Shown one piece after another: positions 10,160 through 18,376 of a stretch of 64,000 nt of DNA (the first letter of the stretch is position 1; every line of letters starts with the position of its first letter). The notes under the pieces were generated by a model. It searched no databases and had not been told where the DNA came from. It worked only from the letters and a program-made list of their open reading frames with translations. The DNA comes from G963701675 sp963701675 (GTDB lineage: Bacteria; Planctomycetota; Planctomycetia; Gemmatales; Gemmataceae), in the NCBI GenBank assembly GCA_963701675.1, contig OY969623.1, positions 3,968,001-4,032,000 of the forward strand, written 5' to 3'. The position numbers and the translations under genes were made by a program.

Positions 10160-10509
10160 CTCCTAAGCTAAAGCGGACATACCTCACCACATCGCTGGTC
10201 GACGTCGGCGAACTCCGGGTAACCAAAGGTTGAGTCTGTTGATCGAACTGCGTCCGTGCGAGGATAGTTATCTTACGGATCGTCCAGTCGATTCGCAAGG
10301 ATTCACGGCCGACGCTCTGCCGTGACGTTGCTGAAAGTCATTCCGGGGGTGTGGCTTGCGCGATGTTGGGATTGAAGGAACAAAATTACAGACAGTTGAC
10401 AGTCGTGTCGCCAGCTGGATCACCTGGACGTGGATTCAAGGCTATGCGCAAGGCGAAATGGGGAGTGGGCGAGACTCCCCATTCGCCGTTAATCTGACTC
10501 ACCGGAAGC
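10160..10509. other. Gene-poor stretch before the repeat-protein gene
   Basis: About 350 bases without a convincing gene. It should hold the promoter of the small minus-strand gene at its left end. Its right end carries the hairpin at 10452-10487. One open frame (10356-10616, plus) lacks a ribosome site and runs into the antisense of the next gene, so I do not call it. Confidence 0.6.
10452..10487. repeat. Long hairpin just after a stop codon (probable terminator)
   Basis: GGCGAAATGGGGAGT pairs with ACTCCCCATTCGCC across a 7-base loop GGGCGAG, with a single bulged A. It begins about 22 bases beyond the stop of the 10510-11382 minus-strand gene. No strong T-run follows, so termination is inferred from position and stem strength. 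It is longer than the paired hairpins elsewhere in the window and lacks their TCC-centred loop. Confidence 0.65.
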
Positions 10510-11382
10510 TTACGGGTTCACGGGTTGCACCGGCATTTGGTTGTTGTTGCCTAAATCGAGAGCCGATCCTTCCACCCCGCTGGCATCGAGGCCACCGCCG
10601 ACCTTCGGGTCGTTGATGTCGCTAGGAAGGCCTGGGTCGATTACGATCCCGCCGGTGGGCCGATTCGAAAGGTGTGTCGCTACTGCCCCGACATGCTCGG
10701 CCGTCAGTTCGAAACTCTGGTGGTACGGCAAGTCGGGTGTGCCACACCAGCCGCCTCCTGGCAGGAACAAGCTGTTAGCCGACAGCGGGGTCGCCGAGAG
10801 GCCCACCGGAATCTTACTCGGCTTCAACGGTTCAACATCGACATCGCCGATGCAGATCTGATCGGGGTCAACCGGTGTAACTTCGAAGGTGCTCATTTCC
10901 ACCGCCGAGCTGCCAATTGAAGTCGCACTCATCGGCGCGGACAGTTTGTCTGCGGGCTTGGCCAGATTGACAGCCGAACCGGACACGCCGGAAGCACTCA
11001 TTTCTTCAATCTGTTTGCCCCAAGGCCTGGTCTGGTACCAAGGCCTAGTCTGGTCGTCATCCAGATTAACGGCCGAGGCGGAAATCGAAGAGGCGCTTAG
11101 CGGAAGCTTATTCGCTCCGTGCGGTTTTTCGCCCAGTTCAATCGCGTAGCCGGTGACAGGCTGCGAAGAAAGTGGAGCGGTCTCTTTGTCGACCGAGCCG
11201 AGGTGGATCGCTGATCCAGAAACCGCGCCGGCAGACATCGCTGCGGTCTGTGTGTCGTGGCCATCGCCGATGTGGATCGGCTTGGCGGTTACCGGCGTGG
11301 CGTCGAGCGACGCACATAGGGTGCTCAGCACGCGACGATCTTCCAGGGTTTCCAGCCGCAATGTTGAATTGAACCGCTTCAT
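10510..11382 (-). CDS. Secreted-type LExLExR protein with 14-residue repeats
   Basis: A 290-residue protein starting MKRFNSTLRLETLEDRRVLS, the planctomycete N-terminal motif of large surface or exported proteins. The body contains an irregular repeat of about 14 residues: MSAGAVSGSAIHLG, LSSQPVTGYAIELG, LSASSISASAVNLD, MSASGVSGSAVNLA, MSATSIGSSAVEMS, LSATPLSANSLFLP and LDASGVEGSALDLG. Acidic or Pro-rich linkers separate them, including a doubled QTRPW. No catalytic motif or known domain is recognised. The alternating small and hydrophobic residues suggest a beta-rich structural or adhesive protein, which is inference. It appears monocistronic, with a hairpin after the stop. Confidence 0.8.
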   Translation of the reverse strand: MKRFNSTLRLETLEDRRVLSTLCASLDATPVTAKPIHIGDGHDTQTAAMSAGAVSGSAIHLGSVDKETAPLSSQPVTGYAIELGEKPHGANKLPLSASSISASAVNLDDDQTRPWYQTRPWGKQIEEMSASGVSGSAVNLAKPADKLSAPMSATSIGSSAVEMSTFEVTPVDPDQICIGDVDVEPLKPSKIPVGLSATPLSANSLFLPGGGWCGTPDLPYHQSFELTAEHVGAVATHLSNRPTGGIVIDPGLPSDINDPKVGGGLDASGVEGSALDLGNNNQMPVQPVNP

Positions 11383-11788
11383 CGTTCGAACTCCTAATTA
11401 CGGGTGACCAAAGCTGCCCCGGAGCGGTCTGCGATATTTTCAAGCTCGTCCTCGGCGCGCAGACCAGGCAGCCGGGTTAGCCTTGGTGAGTTCACTTACC
11501 TCACCGCCACTGCTTATTCACTTGTTTGCTGCGGGCGATTGGTTGGTACACAAGGAATACGGCGGCTGCGCACTGTTTCTAACAGCGCACAGCGCATTTT
11601 TCAGGCAGATGGGCGGGCGAAATGGGGAATGGACCACCGAGCAATGCTCGGCGGCAGGAAAGTCTTGCCACAACTCATTTGCGATTAGCGGTTTAGGCGC
11701 ACGGCATTCGCCGCGAACCGCGAAGTCGCCAACCATAAAAACGCAAGCTGTACGTTAAGCGAACAAAAATGTAGGACGTGATCAAAAC
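11383..11788. other. Intergenic region of about 400 bases
   Basis: Lies between the start of the 14-residue-repeat protein gene and the stop of the DUF1501 gene, both on the minus strand. It must hold the promoter of the former and any terminator of the latter. The short open frames inside have neither a ribosome site nor recognisable sequence. I see no RNA gene or strong hairpin. Confidence 0.6.
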
Positions 11789-13266
11789 TCATGTCGCCGA
11801 CACGAGGTCGCTCACCACGTGCCCGTGTACATCCGTCAGACGGTGCCGCCGGCCTTGGAACTTGAACGTCAAACGGGTGTGCTCCAGGCCCATCAGGTGC
11901 AGAATCGTGGCTTGCAGATCATGGACGTGCACCGCGCCCGCCGTGAAATGATGTTTGTCGGGATTGATCGGATTTCCGCCGTCGTCTGCAATGTTGTAAC
12001 CGTAGGCATCGGTTTGGCCGTAGGTAAACCCCGGCCGGGCGCCGCCGCCGGCAAGCCAAATCGTGAAACAGCGCGGATGATGATCCCGACCGTAGTCGTT
12101 CGCGGTGAGCTTGCCTTGCGAGTAACTCGTTCGACCGAATTCGCCTCCCCAAATCACTAACGTGTCATCGAGCAAGCCACGTTGCTGGAGGTCCTTTACA
12201 AGCCCCGCCGACGGCTGGTCGGTTTCGCGCGCCTGGACACGAATCGCAGCAGGAAGGTTGCCATGCTGATCCCAGCCTTGATGATAAAGCTGGATGAAGC
12301 GCACGCCGCGCTCCGCAAGCCGCCGGGCCAACAAACAGTTGTACGCAAAAGTTCCCGGAGTCGCAGCGTCTGGGCCATACAGGTTGAGGATGTGTTGCGG
12401 CTCGCCGGAGATATCCGTCACGTCCGGGACGCTGGATTGCATGCGAAACGCCATTTCGTATTGAGCCATGCGCGATTCAATTTCAGGATCCAGCTCTCGC
12501 TCGAACTGCATGCGGTTCAATGCACCAATGGTGTCAAGCACCGAACGTCGGCTCTCCGGTGAAACCCCTTCCGGATTCGTCAGGTAATAAACCGGGTCTT
12601 TTCCCGAAGCGAATCGGACTCCCTGGTATCGCGAATCCAGGAAGCCGTTCCCCCAAAGACGGGAATACAGCGGCTGATCGCCTTTGCCGCGGGTCACCAA
12701 CACGACGAAGGCGGGCAAATTCTCGTTCATCGTTCCGAGGCCATAACTAATCCATGATCCCATGGCGGGCCGGCCTGCAATCTGCGAGCCGGTTTGAACG
12801 AACGTAATCGCCGGATCATGATTAATTGCCTCGGTAAACATCGACTTAACGAAACAGAGTTCATCGACCATCCCGGCCGTGTGTGGCAAGAGGTCGCTAA
12901 CCCACGCCCCGCATTTTCCGTGGCGGGCGAACTTGAAGATTGACCCGGCCAACGGGATAGACGCCTGGTTGACCGACATTCCGGTGAGACGTTGACCCGC
13001 GCCACATGATCGGGCAACTGCTGCCCGTTTTTCTCGTTCAGGAGCGGTTTGTAGTCGAAGAGGTCTTGCTGTGCCGGGCCGCCGCTTTGAAAGAGAAAGA
13101 TCACTCGTTTCGCTGTGGGACGAAATTGCGGCGCCCTCGCGGTGTCGGAACCGCGGGCTTCCTTCGTCAACAGTGAGCCTAGCGCCTTCCCACCGAGACT
13201 GAGAGCCGACGTCGAGATGAAATGACGTCGCGTTAGCGCCAGTGGGTCAAACGGTAGATCGTTCAT
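11789..13266 (-). CDS. DUF1501 family sulfatase-like protein, Tat signal (one frameshift)
   Basis: A DUF1501 protein of about 492 residues once one missing base is restored, the usual size. It begins MNDLPFDPLALTRRHFISTSALSLGG, a twin-arginine-type leader. Family motifs follow: AKRVIFLFQSGGPAQQDLFDYKP, SLAGSIFKFA-like text at IPLAGSIFKFARHGKCG, WDQHGN, VIWGGEFGRTSYSQG, GRDHHPRCFTIWLAGGG and LHLMGLEHTRLTFKFQGR. The fold is related to alkaline phosphatase/sulfatase, but the activity of this family is not established. The frame breaks at about 12996-13000, where HVAR should be followed by GQRLTGM; restoring one G in a GGG run joins the two parts. It starts inside the stop of the DUF1553 gene (ATGA), so the two are co-translated. 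Confidence 0.9.
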
Positions 13267-16200
13267 CGCAGCATTACCGCCGCATCCAGGTTGAGGATCA
13301 CACTCGCCGTTGCCGTCGCCGCCGCCAGCTCCGAAAGTTCGATGTCGGCGGGCAGCGGGCGGTCGCCAATTTTGAGGTACTTGCCGGCGTTGTCGGGGCT
13401 TTCATTGAACAGCGCGTGTTGCCGTTCATAGAGGTTGCGAAGTTGGCTCAATTCCGCTTCGGTCGGTTTGCGGGTTGTCACGGCTCGAAATGCGAACGTC
13501 AGCCGTTCGTTGAGCGAGCCATCAAAACGCAACATTCGCTCGGCGAGGGCACGTGAAGTCTCCACGAACTGTGGATCATTCAACAATACCAGCGGCTGAA
13601 GCGGCGTATTGGTCGCCTGACGCCGCACCACACAGACCTCCCGGCCTGGCGCGTCGAACGCTAGCATATTTGGCGGCGGCGACGTGCGCCGCCAAAAGGT
13701 ATACAGGCTGCGGCGGTAAAGTCCTGCGCCTTTGTCAGGGACATACTCCGGTAAGAACGCATTCTGCCCGTGCCACAGTCCCGGCGGTTGGTAGGGCTTT
13801 ACCGGAGGCCCACCGATTCTCTCCACCAGCGATCCACCCGATAACAACGCGGCGTCACGTAACATCTCTGCCGATAAGCGCCGGCTTGGCCCACGGGCTA
13901 GAAGAACGTTTTCCGGATCTCGCTCCCGCAACACCTGGTCCGCGGCCGAGCGTTGCCGATAAGTTGCAGATAAAACGATCCGTCGACAGAATCCCTTCAC
14001 GTCCCAGCCTGAGTTGATGAAATTACGCGCGAGCCAATCTAACAACGCGGGATGGGTAGGCAACGCTCCCTGCTGTCCAAAGTTCTCAATGGTCGGTGCC
14101 AGCCCCGCGCCAAAATACATCTGCCAAATGCGGTTCACGGTGACGCGAGCGGTCAGCGGATGTCTCGAATCGGTGAGCCACCGCGCTAGACCCAGGCGGT
14201 TTCGTGGGGCATCGGCCGGGAACGGCGGCAATACGGTTGGTGTACTACGTTCTACTGGATGACTTTTCGGTGAATCGTACTCGCCGCGCAACAAGACGTA
14301 GGTTGGGCGCGCCGTCGGCTGTTCCTCCATGGTCATGATTTCGAATACAGCCGTTTGGGCGGCGCAAAGTTGTTGGCGTGCCTTCCGTAATTCCTCACGC
14401 AACTTGGTCGCCTCGCCGTCGAGCGCCGCGAAATAGTACGGCTTAAGCTTAGGGATGCTCTTTCCTCGAATCGCGTCGGCAAGCGCTTTGTCGTCGTGTA
14501 TATGCGCGATCTCCACCTCCGAGAGCGCTCGACTGTAGATTCGTAGTTCGTCGATCGCGCCGCCTTTTAGTCCAACGGAGCGAAAGCGCTCACCAAACGA
14601 CAACCCCGTTCCACCTCCGCCGTGACCCGCGGCAGTTTGCAGGTCTTTTACGAGACTATCTCGAACTACTTCGACTTTCACGGGAGCGCCGTCGACGAAG
14701 ATCCTTAAGCCGCCTGCCTTGCTTGAACCGTCGTAGCTGACTGCCACGTGAGTCCAACTCTGCGGTTGCCGCCCGTCGGCAAGGGGCTTGCTCGTGCAAA
14801 CGGCAGCGGTATTGCCGGGCCAGAACCGAACCAAACCAAACAAAAGCTTGCCTTTCTCAAGTGACAACTCCGTTCCGTGGAATCCAGTATCGGTCCCGCT
14901 TTGTCGATGGAAAATAATGCCGTCAATTTCGTCGGTAGCCGACCTCGGCAGTTGCAACCAGAACGACACCGTGAACGGCTGCCAGCGCTCGACGTTGCCG
15001 AGAACGTGCGGAAAAGTAGCGGCATCGTCGCCGGTAAATTGCAGTGCTTTCCCCGACTTGCCGGGAACGAAAGTGTTCGCCGTAGACGTAGTGCCCGCGT
15101 GTTTCGGATAGGCGCGATTGACCAGGTGCTTTCCGACAAGCCCATCCAACGGATAATCACCGATCAGTCCCGGAATCACGGGTGTCAAATCGGTGCGTTT
15201 GAGCCATTCCTGAAAGACGCTGACGCGTTTCGTCTCGATTTCAGACAATCGCGCCAACAGCGTGCTGGCTTTCTTCGCCTTGTCGTTAATGTCGCGTTCC
15301 TGTGCGGGCGTCGGCAATAGCATAGTGGGCGTCGGTCTAAACTGAGAGTTGTCGTAGGTTCCCCATTCGTCGATGTTGTTGAAGAACCCACTAAGCGAGT
15401 AATAGTCTTTCATCGAAATCGGATCGTACTTGTGATCGTGGCAGCGTGCACACTCCATCGTCAGGCCGAGAAAAGCCGTCGAAAATGTATGAACGCGATC
15501 GCTGACGTACTCCTGTCGGAACTCCTCCGGAATACTTCCGCCCTCATTCGTCATGCGATTGAGGCGGTTAAACGCCGTGGCTAGCCGCTGATCGCGCGTC
15601 GGCCGATCAACTAGATCTCCGGCCAACTGCCAGGTGATGAACTTGTCGAACGGAAGATTGGAGTTGAACGCTCGGATTACCCAATCGCGCCACGGCCAGA
15701 CGTGCATGTCGCCGTCGGCTTGATAGCCGAAAGAATCGGCGTAGCGCGACACATCGATCCAATCCATCGCCATCCGTTCGCCGAAACGCGGCGAGGCAAG
15801 CAACCGGTCGACGACTTTATCGAACGCAGCAGGAGATGCGTCGGCCAGGAATTCATCGACGTCCCAAGGCGACGGCGGAAGTCCGGTAAGATCGAAAGTC
15901 ACCCTACGCAGCCAATCTTCACGTGACGCCGGCGGCGACGGACTGAGTTTTTCAACGCTGAGCCTCGCCGCCACGAAGTTGTCGATGGGCTGAACGGGCC
16001 AATGCGCGGGTGACACACTCGGTACTTGAACTGTGTCGGGCAGCGGCATGAACGCCCAATGCGGTTGATACTCCGCTCCTTCCGCGATCCAGCGGCGCAG
16101 GGTTTCGATCTCGGCCTGACTGAGGGAAAGATTCGACTTGTGCGGCGGCATCCGTTGGTCATCGTCCCCTGTGATACGTTGCACGACCAGGCTTTCGTCC

Positions 16201-16454
16201 GGGTTCCCGGGAACGATGGCGCGCCTTGTCGTCGCGCTGTCCCGCCTATCGAGCCGGAGCTTGCCTTTCCGCTTGTTCTCGTCGGGACCGTGGCAGATGA
16301 AACACCGGTCTGCCAGAATCGGGCGGATGTGTTGGTTGTAATCGAGTTTGGTTGTAGGCTTCTCGAGCGGTGGGTCTATGCCACCACAAAGGCACAAAGG
16401 CAACAAAGAAAGCAAAACGCCACTGAGAGACTTTGTGTCTTTGTGGTGTGTCAT
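13263..16454 (-). CDS. PSCyt1/DUF1549/DUF1553 planctomycete cytochrome-type protein with LamG-like domain
   Basis: A 1063-residue exported protein with the family order PSCyt1, DUF1549 (PSCyt2), a LamG/concanavalin-like domain and DUF1553 (PSD1). PSCyt1 carries a c-type heme motif at CFICH (near residue 52). DUF1549 is seen at LRRVTFDLTGLPPSP through FLGLTMECARCHDHKYDP, which contains a second CxxCH. LamG-like sequence lies at about 455-640 (FTVSFWLQL, WTHVAVSYDG, GGAIDELRIYSRAL). DUF1553 follows with RLGLARWLTDSRHPLTARV and REVCVVRRQATNTPLQPLVLLNDP. The role is unknown; degradation of complex polysaccharide has been suggested for such pairs. It overlaps both neighbours by ATGA. Its signal peptide is encoded by an inverted repeat. 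Confidence 0.93.
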   Translation of the reverse strand: MTHHKDTKSLSGVLLSLLPLCLCGGIDPPLEKPTTKLDYNQHIRPILADRCFICHGPDENKRKGKLRLDRRDSATTRRAIVPGNPDESLVVQRITGDDDQRMPPHKSNLSLSQAEIETLRRWIAEGAEYQPHWAFMPLPDTVQVPSVSPAHWPVQPIDNFVAARLSVEKLSPSPPASREDWLRRVTFDLTGLPPSPWDVDEFLADASPAAFDKVVDRLLASPRFGERMAMDWIDVSRYADSFGYQADGDMHVWPWRDWVIRAFNSNLPFDKFITWQLAGDLVDRPTRDQRLATAFNRLNRMTNEGGSIPEEFRQEYVSDRVHTFSTAFLGLTMECARCHDHKYDPISMKDYYSLSGFFNNIDEWGTYDNSQFRPTPTMLLPTPAQERDINDKAKKASTLLARLSEIETKRVSVFQEWLKRTDLTPVIPGLIGDYPLDGLVGKHLVNRAYPKHAGTTSTANTFVPGKSGKALQFTGDDAATFPHVLGNVERWQPFTVSFWLQLPRSATDEIDGIIFHRQSGTDTGFHGTELSLEKGKLLFGLVRFWPGNTAAVCTSKPLADGRQPQSWTHVAVSYDGSSKAGGLRIFVDGAPVKVEVVRDSLVKDLQTAAGHGGGGTGLSFGERFRSVGLKGGAIDELRIYSRALSEVEIAHIHDDKALADAIRGKSIPKLKPYYFAALDGEATKLREELRKARQQLCAAQTAVFEIMTMEEQPTARPTYVLLRGEYDSPKSHPVERSTPTVLPPFPADAPRNRLGLARWLTDSRHPLTARVTVNRIWQMYFGAGLAPTIENFGQQGALPTHPALLDWLARNFINSGWDVKGFCRRIVLSATYRQRSAADQVLRERDPENVLLARGPSRRLSAEMLRDAALLSGGSLVERIGGPPVKPYQPPGLWHGQNAFLPEYVPDKGAGLYRRSLYTFWRRTSPPPNMLAFDAPGREVCVVRRQATNTPLQPLVLLNDPQFVETSRALAERMLRFDGSLNERLTFAFRAVTTRKPTEAELSQLRNLYERQHALFNESPDNAGKYLKIGDRPLPADIELSELAAATATASVILNLDAAVMLR
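16382..16448. repeat. Inverted repeat encoding the signal peptide of the DUF1553 protein
   Basis: CACCACAAAGGCACAAAG (16382-16399) is complementary at 17 of 18 positions to CTTTGTGTCTTTGTGGTG (16431-16448), with a 31-base centre. On the minus strand the two arms encode the basic start (THHKDTKSL) and the hydrophobic core (LLPLCLCGG) of the DUF1553 protein leader. I know the CACCACAAAGACACAAAG type of repeat as a recurrent intergenic element in environmental bacterial genomes; its copy number in this genome cannot be seen here. Confidence 0.8.
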
Positions 16455-16795
16455 GGTTGTTTTGCCGATGCCGCCAGTAGTCGCTCCACGGCCTCGCCTC
16501 CGGTCATTCCGATTTGAACTCCTAGAGTCCGGGCCTGGGGCGTGACGTCGACTATTTTGGCGTCCAACAGGTCTTCCGGGTCAACGAGCGGCTGCGCCGG
16601 CGTGCCGCGCGCGATGGCCACTGCCTGGCCGAACTCGCCCGCCGTCTTCACGTCATAGATGCCGCAACCGACAATCCCCGCTTCTGTCAGTATCGTGCAA
16701 TACTGACCTTGTTGCCAGCGATTACTGATTCCAATGGCCACTCCATTTTTGAACTGCATCGGCCGGGAGATGGTGCGTGGAAGTGGATCGGTCAT
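16451..16795 (-). CDS. DUF1805 (YunC-like) domain protein
   Basis: A 114-residue protein that is almost entirely a DUF1805 domain: GVAIGISNRWQQGQYCTILTE, GIVGCGIYDVKTAGEFGQAVAIARGTP, EDLLDAKIVDVTPQA, and a closing GVQIGMTGGEAVERLL. B. subtilis YunC is the named member; its function is not established. GGAGA seven bases before the ATG at 16795 supports this start. It is the first gene of a three-gene minus-strand operon and its stop overlaps the DUF1553 start by ATGA. The permease gene runs divergently after a 117-base gap that should hold both promoters. Confidence 0.85.
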   Translation of the reverse strand: MTDPLPRTISRPMQFKNGVAIGISNRWQQGQYCTILTEAGIVGCGIYDVKTAGEFGQAVAIARGTPAQPLVDPEDLLDAKIVDVTPQARTLGVQIGMTGGEAVERLLAASAKQP

Positions 16796-16912
16796 GCGAA
16801 GGTCTCCGTCGAAGGCTAACTACACTCGGTCTATAGCGCGGCCGGACGAGAAGCAAAGCCAATCTCCTATAAAGAGTCACAGAACGCCACGGCCGATTGC
16901 GGAGGAGCCCGG

Positions 16913-18373
16913 GTGGTTCAGGAGCGGCATGCGCCGGAGTTTGATTCCAACCTAATACGCGGCATCGGGCCGTGGCAGGCGACGGCGCTGAACGTGACAA
17001 TGATCGTCGGCGCCGGGGTCTTCGTCACCATCCCGCTCATGCTCGTCGCGCTCCCGGGACCGTATGCCGTACTCGGCTGGCTCGTGGCCGGGGCGTTAAT
17101 CCTCGTCGATGGTCTGATCTGGAGTGAACTCGGCGCCACGCTGCCGGGTTCGGGTGGTTCGTATCGGTTTCTGCTCGAATGCTACGGCCGGGAACGATGG
17201 GGACGGCTCTTCGCCTTCCTGTTTATCTGGCAGTTTCTGGTGAGCGGGCCGCTCGAGCTCGGATCGGGCCTCGTGGCCATCGCGCAATTCTCTCCCTACG
17301 TGTCACCGGCGTTCAGTGAATTCAATGATCGATGGACATGGCAGTGGGTGCTTTGGCCGGACCTGAATCTGTCGATGACGTTCGGGCCTGCTCGTCTTTT
17401 CGCCTTTCTGTGCGGAGTCGTCATCGTTGGCTTGCTCTACCGCAAGATCATGACGCTGGGCCGATTGACGGTGACCATCTGGCTGGGTGTGATGGCCGCC
17501 ATCGCATGGATCCTGATCGAAGGTTGGCTACGCTTCGACCCGCAGATCGCCTTCGACTATTCCGGGGCCGCCGCCGCAGCGCCGGAAGGCTTCGCGGGGA
17601 AACTCGGCGGCGTCATGATCCTCGCAATTTATTCGTACCTCGGTTACTACAACGTTTGTTACATCGGCGACGAGGTTCGCGATCCGGGTCGAACGATTCC
17701 ACGTGCCATCCTCGCTAGCTCCGTCATCGTGTGCGTCCTTTTCGTCGGCCTTCATCTCGCCATGTTGGGCACCGTGCCGTGGCACGAGGCCATGAATCCC
17801 ACGGGCAGCTTACCGGCTGAGTTCATGCGTCGCATTCATGGTCCGTGGGCAGCGACGCTCATCACCGTGCTTCTCGTTTGGTGCTGTTTTGGGTCCGTAT
17901 TTGCAGGGCTGTTGGGATACTCGCGCATTCCGTACGGCGCCGCGCGGAACGGTCACTTTTTCCGAGCGTTCGCCAAGGTTCATCCCAAGGAGCGAATTCC
18001 GCATGTTTCACTCCTCTTTGTCGGCGGCTTCATGCTGTTCTGGAGCTTCTTCGACTTGCAGAATATCATCGAAGCCCTCATCGTGACCCGAATTTTGGAA
18101 CAGTTCGTCGGGCAAGGAGTTGGTTTGTTGTTGCTGCGACGCTATCAACCGGCACGCCCGCGCCCGTTTCGGATGTGGCTTTACCCGTTGCCAATCCTAT
18201 TGGCACTTGTCGGCTGGCTCTATGTCTACGCATCGGCACAACTGTTCTACATCCAAATCGGCGTAGGATTACTGCTGGCCGGCGTTGTCGTTTTCATCTT
18301 GTGGTCTCGATATACGTCCGGTTGGCCGTTTGCTGCGATTGACACGGCTGCCCGTCCCCTTGAGGAGCATTAA
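16913..18373 (+). CDS. APC-family amino acid permease
   Basis: A 486-residue inner-membrane transporter with about 12 hydrophobic segments. The first helix contains the APC substrate-site motif (NVTMIVGAGVFVTIPLML), followed by GPYAVLGWLVAGALILVDGLIWSELGATLPGSGGSY, typical of amino acid/polyamine/organocation permeases. The start is a GTG with GGAGG in front. Substrate cannot be predicted. The amidohydrolase gene starts only three bases after its stop, so it probably imports the substrate or exports a product of that enzyme and of the SDR that follows. Confidence 0.88.
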   Translation: MVQERHAPEFDSNLIRGIGPWQATALNVTMIVGAGVFVTIPLMLVALPGPYAVLGWLVAGALILVDGLIWSELGATLPGSGGSYRFLLECYGRERWGRLFAFLFIWQFLVSGPLELGSGLVAIAQFSPYVSPAFSEFNDRWTWQWVLWPDLNLSMTFGPARLFAFLCGVVIVGLLYRKIMTLGRLTVTIWLGVMAAIAWILIEGWLRFDPQIAFDYSGAAAAAPEGFAGKLGGVMILAIYSYLGYYNVCYIGDEVRDPGRTIPRAILASSVIVCVLFVGLHLAMLGTVPWHEAMNPTGSLPAEFMRRIHGPWAATLITVLLVWCCFGSVFAGLLGYSRIPYGAARNGHFFRAFAKVHPKERIPHVSLLFVGGFMLFWSFFDLQNIIEALIVTRILEQFVGQGVGLLLLRRYQPARPRPFRMWLYPLPILLALVGWLYVYASAQLFYIQIGVGLLLAGVVVFILWSRYTSGWPFAAIDTAARPLEEH

Positions 18374-18376
18374 GTC

